A stretch of DNA of 64,000 nt from Ottowia testudinis (GCF_017498525.1 NZ_CP071796.1:3038001-3102000), one strand, 5' to 3'. Positions 27,591-39,076 are shown, numbered from the stretch's first letter. Numbers and translations are program-made. Notes: generated by a model from the sequence alone, not told the origin.

Positions 27591-28367
27591 TCAATGGCCT
27601 CCCGTGCCCAGATAGGCTTCAATCACTTTTTCGTTCTTCTGCACATCCGCGGGTGTGCCCTCGGCAATTTGCTTGCCGTAGTCCAGCACGGTGACGCGGT
27701 CACACAGACCCATCACCAGCTTGACGTCGTGTTCGATCAGCAAGATGGTTCGGTTGTCGTTGCGGATACGGTCGATGAGTTCGCGCAGCGCGACCTTCTC
27801 CGTGGCATTCATGCCGGCGGCCGGTTCGTCGAGCGCGATAAGCTGCGGGTCGGTGGCCAGCGCGCGGGCGATTTCCAGCCGCCGCTGGTCGCCATAGGAC
27901 AGCGTGCGCGACTTGTATTCGGCGTATTTTCCAATGCCGACATAGTCCAGCAGTTGCTGCGCACGATCGGCGATGGCGTCTTCCTCCGCCTTGAACCCGC
28001 TGGTGCGAAAAATGGCGCCAAACAGGCCCGAGTGGGTCCGCACGTGGCGGCCGACCATGACGTTTTCGAGCGCGGTCATCTCGGCGAACAGCCGGATGTT
28101 TTGAAATGTGCGGGCAATGCCGGCCTTGGCCACCTGGTGCACGGCCTGCGGCTTGTAGGGCTGGCCAGCCAGCTGGAACGTGCCGCTGTCAGGGGTGTAC
28201 AGGCCGGTGAGGACGTTGAAGAAGGTGGTCTTGCCGGCACCATTGGGGCCGATCAGCCCATAGACCTGGCCGCGCCGGATGGTGATGCCCACGTCCGACA
28301 GGGCCTGCAGGCCGCCAAAACGCTTGGATACGCCCTCAACCTTGAGTACGGTGTTTTCTGTGCTCAT
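27591..28367 (-). CDS. livG: Branched-chain amino acid ABC transporter ATPase LivG
   Basis: A 258-residue ATPase, start MSTENTVLKVEGVSKRF. Walker A is IGPNGAGKTTFFNVLTG (about 39-55), the signature is TLSYGDQRRLEIARAL, and Walker B is LIALDEPAAGMN. The IARTFQNIRLFAEMTALENV segment is the LivG Q-loop. It pairs with LivF to power the LivHM permease. Confidence 0.95.
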   Translation of the reverse strand: MSTENTVLKVEGVSKRFGGLQALSDVGITIRRGQVYGLIGPNGAGKTTFFNVLTGLYTPDSGTFQLAGQPYKPQAVHQVAKAGIARTFQNIRLFAEMTALENVMVGRHVRTHSGLFGAIFRTSGFKAEEDAIADRAQQLLDYVGIGKYAEYKSRTLSYGDQRRLEIARALATDPQLIALDEPAAGMNATEKVALRELIDRIRNDNRTILLIEHDVKLVMGLCDRVTVLDYGKQIAEGTPADVQKNEKVIEAYLGTGGH

Positions 28368-28383
28368 GCTGCTCGTCCTGCAC

Positions 28384-29577
28384 TCAAGGGTTGATCGGGT
28401 ATTGGCGGCGTTCGGTGTTGCCCGGCAGTGCATCGGCGGGGAAGTCGATGCCCGGCGGGTTTTGCTGCGCCGTGGGGGGCATGACGGTGCGGGCACCGCC
28501 GGACGGTACCCGGGCCTTGCCATGCTCGGGCGATGGCCACAGGCCGCGCGGGCGCAGCAGCATGACGATGATCATGGCCAGCGCGATCAGCAACTGGCGC
28601 AGGATGGCGGCATCAAGCCGCCCGTCGGTCATCGCCTGCAAGGGACCCGCCACGTAGCGCAGCACCTCGGGCAGCGCCGCCAGCAGCACCGCGCCCAGAA
28701 TCACGCCCGGCAGGTGGCCAATGCCGCCCAGCACCACCATGGCGACGATCATCACCGACTCCATCAGGCTGAAGGACTCGGGCGACACGAAGCCCTGGAA
28801 TGCCGCGAACATGGAGCCCGACACGCCACCGAATGAGGCGCCCATGCCAAAGGCCAGCAGCTTCATGTTGCGGGTGTTGATGCCCATGGCCTTGGCGGCG
28901 ATCTCGTCCTCGCGAATGGCCATCCAGGCGCGGCCAATGCGTGAATCCTGCAAGCGCTGGCAGATGACGATGGTGAAGATCACCAGCGCCAGGAACAGGT
29001 AGTAGTACAGGGTGACGGAAGCCAGTTCAAAACCGCCGATCGAGATCGGCCGGCCCAGATCCAGCCCGAACAGCTTCACCGAGTCGATTTGGTTGATGCC
29101 CTTGGGGCCGTTGGTGATGTTGTAGGGATGGTCCAGGTTGTTCAGGAAGATGCGGATGATCTCGCCAAAGCCGAGCGTCACGATGGCCAGGTAGTCGCCG
29201 CGCAGTTTGAGCACCGGAATGCCGAGCAGCACGCCGGTAATGGTGGCCAGGCCCAGTGCCAGCGGCACCACCAGCCAGAGCGAGGCATGAAGCCCGTTGG
29301 GGAACATTGCCGCGATGGCCGGGAAAGTGGATGTCAGGTGCGGCGACGCCAGCAGGCCATACAGATAGGCGCCCACCGCAAAGAAGGCGACGTAGCCCAG
29401 ATCCAGCAGGCCGGCATACCCGACCACGATGTTCAGGCCCAGCGCCAGCATCACGTACAGCAGGGCGATGTCGGCGATGCGAACCCAGGCGTTGCCGAAC
29501 TGCTGCAGCACCAGCGGCAGCACCAGCAGCGCCATGCCACACAGCACGAAGGCGATGATCTTGTTCTTTTGCGTCAT
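28384..29577 (-). CDS. livM: Branched-chain amino acid ABC transporter permease LivM
   Basis: A 397-residue inner-membrane permease starting MTQKNKIIAFVLCGM, with about nine hydrophobic helices. The LNIVVGYAGLLDLGYVAFFA segment is the LivM hallmark, and SRIGRAWMAIREDEIAAKAM is the cytoplasmic coupling loop. The last ~40 residues (from LWPSPEHGKARVPSGG) are a hydrophilic tail longer than usual. Confidence 0.94.
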   Translation of the reverse strand: MTQKNKIIAFVLCGMALLVLPLVLQQFGNAWVRIADIALLYVMLALGLNIVVGYAGLLDLGYVAFFAVGAYLYGLLASPHLTSTFPAIAAMFPNGLHASLWLVVPLALGLATITGVLLGIPVLKLRGDYLAIVTLGFGEIIRIFLNNLDHPYNITNGPKGINQIDSVKLFGLDLGRPISIGGFELASVTLYYYLFLALVIFTIVICQRLQDSRIGRAWMAIREDEIAAKAMGINTRNMKLLAFGMGASFGGVSGSMFAAFQGFVSPESFSLMESVMIVAMVVLGGIGHLPGVILGAVLLAALPEVLRYVAGPLQAMTDGRLDAAILRQLLIALAMIIVMLLRPRGLWPSPEHGKARVPSGGARTVMPPTAQQNPPGIDFPADALPGNTERRQYPINP

Positions 29578-29593
29578 GATCTGTCGTTCCTTT

Positions 29594-30523
29594 TCAGGCG
29601 CGGTCGGCCACGCGTTCGCCCAGCAGGCCGGATGGCCGCAGCGTCAGGATGATGATCAACACGATGAACGCGAAGATGTCGGTGTAGTGGCTGCCCAGCA
29701 GGCCGCCGGTCAACTGGCCGATATAGCCGGAGCCGATGGCCTCGATGAGGCCCAGCAGAATGCCGCCGATCACCGCGCCCCCTAGGTTGCCGATACCGCC
29801 GAACACCGCCGCCGTGAAGGCTTTCAGACCCGGCAGAAAGCCCATCGTGTGCTGCGCCGTGCCGTAGTTGCTGGCGTACATGACGCCGGCAATGGCCGCC
29901 AGCACGGCGCCAATGATGAAGGTGGCCGAGATGACCACGTCGGGCTTGACGCCCATCAGCCCCGCCACGCGCGGGTTCTCGGCCGTGGCGCGCATGGCGC
30001 GGCCAATTTTTGTGTAATGCACCAGCCACATCAACACCGCCAGCGACACCGCGGTGACGCTCAGGATCATGATCTGCGTCGGCGTGATGAAGGCACCATA
30101 GAGATTGAATGGCGCCGAAGGCAGCAGGGTAGGAAACGGCTTGTAGTTGGGTTTCCAGATGATCATGGCCAGCGTCTGCAGCAGGATCGACATGCCGATG
30201 GCGGTGATCAGTGGCGCCAGGCGCGGGCTATTGCGCAGCGGGCGATAGGCGACTTTCTCGATCACGAAGTTGAGCGCCGCCGCCACCACGCAGGCGATCA
30301 GCATGGCCAGGATCAAGATCACCCAGCCCGGTGCGCCCGGCATGCTGGTCTGCATCATGCCGATGACGGACCAGGCGGTGAGCGCGCCCACCATGAGCAC
30401 CTCTCCGTGCGCGAAATTGATGAGTTGAATGATGCCGTACACCATGGTGTAGCCCAAGGCGATCAAGGCATACATGCTGCCCAGCACCAGACCATTGATG
30501 ATCTGCTGAAGCAATACTTCCAT
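29594..30523 (-). CDS. livH: Branched-chain amino acid ABC transporter permease LivH
   Basis: A 309-residue permease starting MEVLLQQIINGLVLGSMYAL, the standard LivH N-terminus. The signatures are YGIIQLINFAHGEVLM and the coupling loop TKIGRAMRATAENPRVAGLM. It is the first gene of the livHMGF set; the stop is 16 bp before livM. Confidence 0.95.
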   Translation of the reverse strand: MEVLLQQIINGLVLGSMYALIALGYTMVYGIIQLINFAHGEVLMVGALTAWSVIGMMQTSMPGAPGWVILILAMLIACVVAAALNFVIEKVAYRPLRNSPRLAPLITAIGMSILLQTLAMIIWKPNYKPFPTLLPSAPFNLYGAFITPTQIMILSVTAVSLAVLMWLVHYTKIGRAMRATAENPRVAGLMGVKPDVVISATFIIGAVLAAIAGVMYASNYGTAQHTMGFLPGLKAFTAAVFGGIGNLGGAVIGGILLGLIEAIGSGYIGQLTGGLLGSHYTDIFAFIVLIIILTLRPSGLLGERVADRA

Positions 30524-30621
30524 CGAGTTCCTCCTGCGCCGGGCGCCGTGGTCAACGGACCGGTCATGTTGAATGTGAATTCCCGCCTCGCTTTTTGGGC
30601 GCTGCATTTCGTCCACTTAGC

Positions 30622-30654
30622 AAAAAACCCGCCAAGTGGTTTGGAGCGGGTTTT
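30622..30654 (-). terminator. Terminator downstream of rarA
   Basis: AAAACCCGC (30624-30632) pairs with GCGGGTTTT (30646-30654), followed by T residues on the minus strand. It separates rarA from the liv operon. Confidence 0.8.
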
Positions 30655-30769
30655 GGTGGACGCGATTTTAGCGGTGGGCAACGTGCATCGCGGGGAGGCG
30701 GCACCGGGGTTTTCCCTTGCGGCTGCCGGTCTGAAAGCGTGCATGCGGCGCCCGGCAAGGGCGCGCGGC

Positions 30770-32104
30770 CTATTCCTTGCCCGCGCCCTTTATCGCCTGT
30801 TGGTTGCGCTGGCGCAACTCGGTCAGCTTTTCGCCGATTCTGATTTCCAGTCCACGCGGCACCGGCTGGTAGAACGGCTGCGCCGCCATGCCTTCCGGCA
30901 GGTAATGCTCGCCGGCGGCAAAGCCGCCCTCCTCGTCGTGCGCATAGCGGTAGCCCTTGCCATAGTCGAGCTGCTTCATGAGCTTGGTGGGCGCATTGCG
31001 CAGGTGCAGCGGCACCGGGCGCGTGGTGTCTTGCTTGACAAAGGCACGCGCGGCGCTGAATGCCTTGTAGACGGCGTTGCTCTTGGGTGCCACCGCCAGG
31101 TAAACCACACATTGGGCCAGCGCCAACTCACCCTCGGGTGAGCCCAGGCGCTCGTAGACATCGGCCGCATCCAGCGCCAGGCGCAACGCGCGCGGGTCGG
31201 CCAGGCCAATGTCTTCGCTGGCCATGCGGATCAGGCGGCGTGCCAGGTAGCGCGGGTCGGCGCCGCCGTCGAGCATGCGGGCAAACCAGTACAGCGCCGC
31301 GTCGGGGTCGCTGCCGCGCACCGACTTGTGCAGCGCACTGATGGTGTCGTAGAACTGCTCGCCGCCCTTGTCGTAGCGGCGCAGGCGCTCGCCCAGCACC
31401 TTCAGCAGCCAGGCATCGGTGATGGTTTCAATGCGCTCGGCGCGGGCGGCCACGAACAGCGTCTCCAGCGTGTTGAGCAGCCGGCGCGCATCGCCGTCGG
31501 CATAGGCGGTGAGACGCTCCGATGCTTCTCTTTCGATAGCTGGCTGCGCTTTCCCCGCCTGCGCCCGGGCCAATATTTGCCTCAAATCGTCGTCGGCCAG
31601 CGGCTGCAGAACGTAGACGGCGGCACGCGACAGCAGCGCCGAGTTGACCTCGAACGACGGGTTCTCGGTGGTGGCGCCAATGAAGGTGAACAAGCCGCTT
31701 TCAACGTGCGGCAGAAACGCGTCCTGCTGGCTTTTGTTGAACCGGTGCACCTCGTCGACGAAGACGATGGTGGCCTGCGGCGTCAGGCCATCGCGCGCCT
31801 TCTCAGCCAGCTCGACCGCCTCGCGAATGTCCTTGACGCCACCGAGCACGGCGCTGATGGGGATGAACTGCGCCTCGAAGGCATCGGCCATCAGCCGCGC
31901 GATGGTGGTCTTGCCAGTGCCGGGCGGCCCCCAAAGGATGCAGCTGTGCGGCTGGCCCGACTCAAAGGCAATGCGCAGCGGCATGCCTTCGCCCAGCAGG
32001 TGCTGCTGCCCCACCACCTCTCCCAGCGCGCGTGGGCGCAGGCGCTCGGCCAGCGGCACATGGAGCGGCGAAGAGTGATCGGCAGAAGCAGGTTGGCGGG
32101 CCAT
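30770..32104 (-). CDS. rarA: Replication-associated recombination protein RarA (MgsA) AAA+ ATPase
   Basis: A 444-residue clamp-loader-like ATPase acting at stalled replication forks. The N-terminal MARQPASADHSSPLHVPLAE is followed by LRPRALGEVVGQQHLLGEG. Walker A is ILWGPPGTGKTTIARLM (about 56-72), Walker B is TIVFVDEVHRFNKSQQDAFL and sensor 1 is FIGATTENPSFEV. The C-terminal tetramerisation region ends RNQQAIKGAGKE. A stretch near residues 185-197 is encoded by DNA resembling the family repeat, though it may be chance. Confidence 0.95.
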   Translation of the reverse strand: MARQPASADHSSPLHVPLAERLRPRALGEVVGQQHLLGEGMPLRIAFESGQPHSCILWGPPGTGKTTIARLMADAFEAQFIPISAVLGGVKDIREAVELAEKARDGLTPQATIVFVDEVHRFNKSQQDAFLPHVESGLFTFIGATTENPSFEVNSALLSRAAVYVLQPLADDDLRQILARAQAGKAQPAIEREASERLTAYADGDARRLLNTLETLFVAARAERIETITDAWLLKVLGERLRRYDKGGEQFYDTISALHKSVRGSDPDAALYWFARMLDGGADPRYLARRLIRMASEDIGLADPRALRLALDAADVYERLGSPEGELALAQCVVYLAVAPKSNAVYKAFSAARAFVKQDTTRPVPLHLRNAPTKLMKQLDYGKGYRYAHDEEGGFAAGEHYLPEGMAAQPFYQPVPRGLEIRIGEKLTELRQRNQQAIKGAGKE

Positions 32105-32152
32105 GAGCGGATTCTAGAAACGCCCGGCTGGCACGCCAACGCCTTGGCCATA

Positions 32153-32210
32153 AACTATATATTTGATAGCTTCTCGCGCCTGAAAGACAAGCGCTAGCGG
32201 CCGATTTGAT
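32153..32210. repeat. Family intergenic repeat (copy 9)
   Basis: AAACTATATATTTGATAGCT.. then TCGCGCCTGAAAGACAAGCG, filling the gap between rarA and lolA. Confidence 0.88.
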
Positions 32211-32217
32211 GCAAATT

Positions 32218-32898
32218 TCAATTGCGCAGCACATCCACTCCCTTGGGTGGCGTGAACTGGAAGTGGCTGGCCGGCACGGCGGCGTTGACCTCGAAATGGC
32301 TGAACGTCAACACCGAGCGCTGGCCAAAGCTGTCCTGAATCTCCAGCGTACCCAACTCGGCCCCACCGGGGCCTGGCTTCAAGCCGACCCGGATGCTCTG
32401 CAACTGGCCATCGCGCGACTTGGGGATAGCCTTGACCCACTGCTGGCCATCGCTGTCCGGCTCCTCGGTCAGGGTGAAATCCTTCTCCAGCGCTTTCAGG
32501 TCGGGCGCCGCGGCCACGATGGCGGCGGGCGTGGCGCCCAGCACTTGCTCTTGCTTGCGCGCGGTGACCTGGTTCAGATCGACATCGTGCAGCCACAGCG
32601 TCTTACCATCCGCGACGATGGTCTGCTCAAAGGGCTTGCTGTACACGAAGCGAAATTTGCCCGGGCGCTGAAACTCGAAAGTGCCGCTTTGCGTCTTGCT
32701 GCGCGGCGGCTGCCCCTCTTTGGCAGGAGCGGTCACCACCTGGGCGAACGCGGCCTTGCCCGAGCGCGTGCTTTTGACGAACTGCGCCAGGCTGTCGAGC
32801 CCACCGGCCCAGGCCACCGGCGTACCGAGTGCCAGCACCGCGGCTGCGACAGCGCCGTGGCGCGCGAGGGAAGAAACGTGTGTGGACATCTTGCTCAT
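32218..32898 (-). CDS. lolA: Outer-membrane lipoprotein carrier protein LolA
   Basis: A ~226-residue periplasmic chaperone that ferries lipoproteins from the LolCDE complex to LolB. The N-terminal signal peptide (HGAVAAAVLALGTPVAWAGG) is followed by LDSLAQFVKSTRSGKAAF and the LolA signature GTFEFQRPGKFRFVYSKPFE. LWLHDVDLNQVTARKQ lies mid-protein. Three in-frame ATGs exist (32904, 32898, 32889) and the exact start is uncertain. Order ftsK-lolA-rarA on one strand is a common arrangement. Confidence 0.93.
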   Translation of the reverse strand: MSKMSTHVSSLARHGAVAAAVLALGTPVAWAGGLDSLAQFVKSTRSGKAAFAQVVTAPAKEGQPPRSKTQSGTFEFQRPGKFRFVYSKPFEQTIVADGKTLWLHDVDLNQVTARKQEQVLGATPAAIVAAAPDLKALEKDFTLTEEPDSDGQQWVKAIPKSRDGQLQSIRVGLKPGPGGAELGTLEIQDSFGQRSVLTFSHFEVNAAVPASHFQFTPPKGVDVLRN

Positions 32899-33009
32899 GT
32901 GCATAAGAGCGGCATTTTGGCGCCGCGTTCGGCATCGCGCGCCAAGATTCACCAAGTGGCGGCGCCGGCCTACAGCGGCTGACGGCCAAGGCGCGCCGCC
33001 GCTTGCGCG

Positions 33010-35349
<2,340 letters not shown>

Positions 35350-35437
35350 GGATGAAACTACAGCGGTGCTGGAAGCTTACCGCACCACTGCCTCATCACG
35401 GCCCGATTCTGGAGCCGTGCCGTACGAGGCGATCAAC

Positions 35438-36112
35438 TCACCCCAGGGTACTCAGCCGTTCCTTGACCACTATCGAGCCGTTTTCCTGCGTGTCGATAAA
35501 GCCGCGCTCTTCCAAATCCTTCATCACGCGGCTGACCATCTCGCGCGAGGCGCCTACCATCTTGGCGATATCCTGGCGCGAAATCTTCTCGCGGATCAGC
35601 AAATCGCCCTCGGGGGTTTCGCTGGCAAACTCGAGCAGCGCGCGCGCCACGCGTCCGTAAACGTCCATCAACGCCAGCGACTCGATCTTGCGATCGGCAT
35701 GCCGCAGGCGCTGCACCAGCCCGCGCATGACCGCGTAAGCCATCGAGGTGTTCTCGGGCAGGCAGCGCGCGAATTCGACACGGCCCAGCATCAGCACGTC
35801 GGTCTGGATCTCGGCACGCACGGTGGCCGAATGCGGCTCGTTGTCGATCAGGCTCATCTCGCCGATGTGATCGCCCGGCTGCAGCGTGGCCAGGATGACC
35901 TCGCGGCCACGGCTGTCGGCCGTCAACACGCGGGCACGGCCATTGAGCAGAATGAACAGGGCATTGGACTTCTTGCCCTGCTCGACAATGACCTCACCAC
36001 GCTTGAAGCGGCGCTTGACCACCGCATCGGCCACTGACGTCGCTTGCGACTCGGTCAGCATGGAAAACAGGGGAACCCGACGAATCAAGTCCAGACTCGA
36101 CAGCATGGTCAT
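35438..36112 (-). CDS. Crp/Fnr family transcriptional regulator
   Basis: A 224-residue regulator. The beta-roll has PGDHIGEMSLIDNEPHSATV (about 79-98), close to the cyclic-nucleotide pocket consensus though without the full cAMP-binding Arg-Ser pair. The C-terminal HTH is ISRQDIAKMVGASREMVSRV (about 176-195), whose Arg/Glu recognition positions resemble Crp. It is divergent from trxB across a 137-bp AT-rich gap that probably holds both promoters. Confidence 0.92.
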   Translation of the reverse strand: MTMLSSLDLIRRVPLFSMLTESQATSVADAVVKRRFKRGEVIVEQGKKSNALFILLNGRARVLTADSRGREVILATLQPGDHIGEMSLIDNEPHSATVRAEIQTDVLMLGRVEFARCLPENTSMAYAVMRGLVQRLRHADRKIESLALMDVYGRVARALLEFASETPEGDLLIREKISRQDIAKMVGASREMVSRVMKDLEERGFIDTQENGSIVVKERLSTLG

Positions 36113-36219
36113 GTAAATAAACCTCCGGCCGTGGCGCCACTTTTCGAGTTCTTAAAATCCACACCTTGCACGGTGTTCTTGGACACATGTGAAATATTGC
36201 ACATCTCCGTATATCGTAG

Positions 36220-37203
<984 letters not shown>

Positions 37204-37205
37204 GC

Positions 37206-37235
37206 TTGCGACCGGTTTCGTTGACAAGTTATAAT
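37206..37235 (+). promoter_or_regulatory. Likely sigma-70 promoter of rpmB-rpmG
   Basis: TTGCGA (37206-37211) and a perfect TATAAT (37230-37235) are 18 bp apart, starting 3 bp beyond the trxB stop and 120 bp before rpmB. Confidence 0.6.
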
Positions 37236-37356
37236 CGAAGGCTTTTTGCGACGGGGCTACCGCCACCCCTTTCATGGCGAGGTGAGGCTAGAAGCGAGTT
37301 GCCGCGAATGTTTCAATGCGGTGGCGTCAGCTGAAGCTGTAAGACTGGAGTCATCC

Positions 37357-37590
37357 ATGGCACGCGTGTGCGAGGTAACGGGCAAGGGCCCGATGGTGGG
37401 CAACAATGTTTCCCACGCCAACAACAAGACCAAGCGCCGGTTCCTGCCGAACCTGCAATACCGCCGTTTTTGGGTTGAGAGCGAGAACCGCTGGGTGCGC
37501 CTGCGTGTGTCAAGCGCCGCGTTGCGCCTGATCGACAAAAATGGCATCGACGCCGTGCTCGCCGACATGCGCGCCCGCGGCCAAGCCTGA
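37357..37590 (+). CDS. rpmB: 50S ribosomal protein L28
   Basis: A 77-residue protein starting [20 protein letters not shown]. The [20 protein letters not shown] motif is diagnostic. It lies 25 bp upstream of rpmG, the conserved rpmB-rpmG pair. Confidence 0.97.
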   Translation: MARVCEVTGKGPMVGNNVSHANNKTKRRFLPNLQYRRFWVESENRWVRLRVSSAALRLIDKNGIDAVLADMRARGQA

Positions 37591-37615
37591 ACCACCGAAT
37601 TAAAGGAGCAGCACC

Positions 37616-37786
37616 ATGGCCACCAAAGGCGGACGCGAAAAAATCAAGCTGGAATCCACGGCCGGAACCGGCCACTTCTACACGACCAGCAAGAACAAGA
37701 AGACCATGCCCGAGAAAATGTCGATCATGAAGTTCGACCCCAAGGCTCGCAAGCACGTCGAATACAAGGAAATCAAGCTGAAGTGA
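37616..37786 (+). CDS. rpmG: 50S ribosomal protein L33
   Basis: A 56-residue protein starting [20 protein letters not shown] and ending [27 protein letters not shown] is the L33 core; it is the cysteine-free form that does not bind zinc. TAAAGGAGCAGC gives a good ribosome binding site. Confidence 0.97.
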   Translation: MATKGGREKIKLESTAGTGHFYTTSKNKKTMPEKMSIMKFDPKARKHVEYKEIKLK

Positions 37787-37808
37787 TTCAGCGCTGATGC
37801 ACTCAGCC

Positions 37809-37837
37809 AACCCGCTGCTTCGAGCGGGTTTCTTTTT
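37809..37837 (+). terminator. Terminator of rpmB-rpmG
   Basis: AACCCGCT (37809-37816) pairs with AGCGGGTT, followed by TCTTTTTG. Confidence 0.85.
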
Positions 37838-37884
37838 GCCCGATCGCCGCGCGTGAGCGCAGCTAGAATCCGGGCTCGCTTTCA

Positions 37885-37972
37885 GGAAGAGTGGCAGAGT
37901 GGTCGATTGCACCGGTCTTGAAAACCGGCGACCCGCAAGGGTCCGTGAGTTCGAATCTCACCTCTTCCGCCA
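37885..37972 (+). tRNA. tRNA-Ser(TGA), integration site of the prophage
   Basis: An 88-nt tRNA starting GGAAGAGTGGCAGAGTGGTC, anticodon loop CTTGAAA (anticodon TGA), with a long variable arm and an encoded CCA. Its last 13 bases (37960-37972) recur at 47830-47842. Confidence 0.96.
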
Positions 37973-38269
37973 TCGTTGATCGGCGAAGGCCGCAAGCATT
38001 GCTTCAAAGCTGCTTGCGGCTTTTTTTTCGTCCTCGTTGTCCGAGGCGGCTAGGTCTTCGGCCATTGCGGCCATGAAAGCGTGCGCTGGGTCTTCACCCA
38101 GAACTGCTCGCAGCTTGCCGCGCACGCGCCAGTTCGCTGGTCGTTTGCCTTGACGCATTTCGATCAGGCTTGAAGGGTTCACACCGATGACGCGGCCTAG
38201 TGCCCGCAGTCCTTCGGTTTTCTCTGCAGCCTCGTCAATTAGTTGACTAATTTTGTCGGATGTTGACAT
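37958..38269 (-). CDS. Phage HTH regulator (DUF3693-like)
   Basis: A 103-residue protein starting MSTSDKISQLIDEAAEKTEG. The section LRALGRVIGVNPSSLIEMRQ (about 21-40) is a Cro/CI-type HTH, with an acidic Ala-rich C-terminus. It resembles regulators divergent from the replication genes in Stenotrophomonas and Xanthomonas inoviruses, by memory. ATG 38269 is preferred to a TTG at 38299. The last five codons lie inside tRNA-Ser and attL, so integration completes the gene. It probably binds the repeats upstream. Confidence 0.7.
   Translation of the reverse strand: MSTSDKISQLIDEAAEKTEGLRALGRVIGVNPSSLIEMRQGKRPANWRVRGKLRAVLGEDPAHAFMAAMAEDLAASDNEDEKKAASSFEAMLAAFADQRWRKR
37960..37972. repeat. attL core (13-bp direct repeat)
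   Basis: ACCTCTTCCGCCA, the 3' end of tRNA-Ser including the CCA tail. It is identical to 47830-47842; the next base on each side differs. Confidence 0.88.
37989..38028 (+). terminator. Terminator behind tRNA-Ser, inside the regulator gene
   Basis: A perfect 10-bp stem GCCGCAAGCA/TGCTTGCGGC (37989-37998, 38011-38020) followed by eight T in the + direction. It is phage DNA and is coding sequence of the antisense regulator gene. Confidence 0.85.
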
Positions 38270-38325
38270 ATTGTTTACGTTCGGCTCCAATGTTGACAAA
38301 TTGGTTACGTGACCAGTTTGTCAAC
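38261..38325. promoter_or_regulatory. Operator repeats of the divergent phage control region
   Basis: TGTTGACATATTGTTTACGT (38261-38280) and TGTTGACAAATTGGTTACGT (38291-38310) match at 18 of 20 positions, 30 bp apart. The second is the left half of a 34-bp imperfect palindrome ending in TTTGTCAAC (38292-38325). A weaker AGTTGACTAATTTTGTC sits at 38241. They cover the start of the leftward regulator and lie just upstream of the rightward genes. Confidence 0.72.
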
Positions 38326-38342
38326 ATCTTACCGGAGCCGCC

Positions 38343-38723
38343 ATGTCACTTCATCCAACTGGGCTCATCAGTCTTGGTGTTTCTTCGTCTGATGGCGTCG
38401 ATCAGTCCCGACTCTTTGAGTCCGTCTCGGATCGCCAACTTGACCACAAGGTAGGTGAGCCAAAGTCCAATCAGTGTGCACACGATCGTAACGACGATCC
38501 AGGAAAACAACAGGTGTCCGATCTGCAAAGTCATTGGCACATTCTAGATTCGCCCGCCCCCACCGATCCCAGTTCAGCGGCCAGCTTGGCGGCTCCAGCC
38601 GCTGATGGGGCGGGCACCCTAAATGCTCCACTCGTAGTCCAGTACGTTCCTGAAGACGTCTTAGACGCTTGGCTCGACACCCTCACCCCTGACGAGCGTG
38701 AAGTATTCGGGGGATCGTCATGA
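38343..38723 (+). CDS. Hypothetical phage protein, early rightward gene
   Basis: A 126-residue frame starting MSLHPTGLISLGVSSSDGVD behind a GGAG ribosome binding site. The second half (VVQYVPEDVLDAWLDTLTPD) looks well coding. Its stop overlaps the next start (ATGA), as in phage operons. The first half is opposite a plausible antisense gene, so the true start could be further in. No family recognised. Confidence 0.5.
   Translation: MSLHPTGLISLGVSSSDGVDQSRLFESVSDRQLDHKVGEPKSNQCAHDRNDDPGKQQVSDLQSHWHILDSPAPTDPSSAASLAAPAADGAGTLNAPLVVQYVPEDVLDAWLDTLTPDEREVFGGSS
38346..38534 (-). CDS. Possible small membrane protein antisense to the early gene
   Basis: A 62-residue frame, MTLQIGHLLFSWIVVTIVCT, with one long hydrophobic helix followed by a charged amphipathic tail (LAIRDGLKESGLIDAIRRRN). 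The pattern is coherent and third positions are GC-rich, unlike the phage genes. No clear ribosome binding site is seen. It conflicts with the rightward frame; at most one is likely to be the main product. Confidence 0.3.
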   Translation of the reverse strand: MTLQIGHLLFSWIVVTIVCTLIGLWLTYLVVKLAIRDGLKESGLIDAIRRRNTKTDEPSWMK

Positions 38724-39076
38724 GCTACAGCTTTGCCGAACACTCGAAGCGTTGCCACGAGGCCGCTAAAAAGGGTGAAGTCCTTCTTCAGTACGTGCAA
38801 GTTAAGGTAGGTCGTGAAACCGCGTGCGCTTGCCTTGTAGGCCTCTGGACAACCCCTGACAACGTAGACCTCTGGCGCGCACAGCTCTTGGCGCCATTCA
38901 AAGGCCTGTTTTACGTCACGCCAGCCCGCTGCCGTCCTTGTTCGGGCGTTGATGGACTTTGTCTATGCGCCGGTGAACTCGAACGAGGCGCCAGCCGTCA
39001 GTGGCCGCAGCGCAGCGCGGCCCAGGCGGCTGGCGCCTCGGGCGCCCCCGATGGTAATCACGGGGAGAGCTATTAA
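38720..39076 (+). CDS. Hypothetical phage protein with cysteine pairs
   Basis: A 118-residue frame starting MSYSFAEHSKRCHEAAKKGE, overlapping its upstream neighbour by four bases and abutting the Rep start. Residues 1-75 look coding (LLQYVQVKVGRETACACLVG, then ARCRPCSG). The last ~35 residues are Ala/Gly/Arg low complexity because they overlay a strong GC-rich hairpin. Function unknown. Confidence 0.55.
   Translation: MSYSFAEHSKRCHEAAKKGEVLLQYVQVKVGRETACACLVGLWTTPDNVDLWRAQLLAPFKGLFYVTPARCRPCSGVDGLCLCAGELERGASRQWPQRSAAQAAGASGAPDGNHGESY
38985..39039. other. GC-rich nested hairpin upstream of rep
   Basis: A 13-bp perfect stem GAGGCGCCAGCCG/CGGCTGGCGCCTC (38985-38997, 39027-39039) encloses a second stem TGGCCGC/GCGGCC. 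It stands out in AT-richer phage DNA, 38 bp before the Rep start. It is a candidate origin or packaging hairpin. Confidence 0.6.

Noticed and set aside
31525-31565. Family repeat inside rarA
   Set aside because: CGATAGCTGGCTGCGCTTT resembles the repeat, but the second arm is missing and the residues could be normal for the protein; evidence is too weak to annotate.
37221-37235. TTGACA and TATAAT as a promoter pair
   Set aside because: They are only 3 bp apart, so they cannot serve as -35 and -10 together; the -35 is more likely TTGCGA at 37206.
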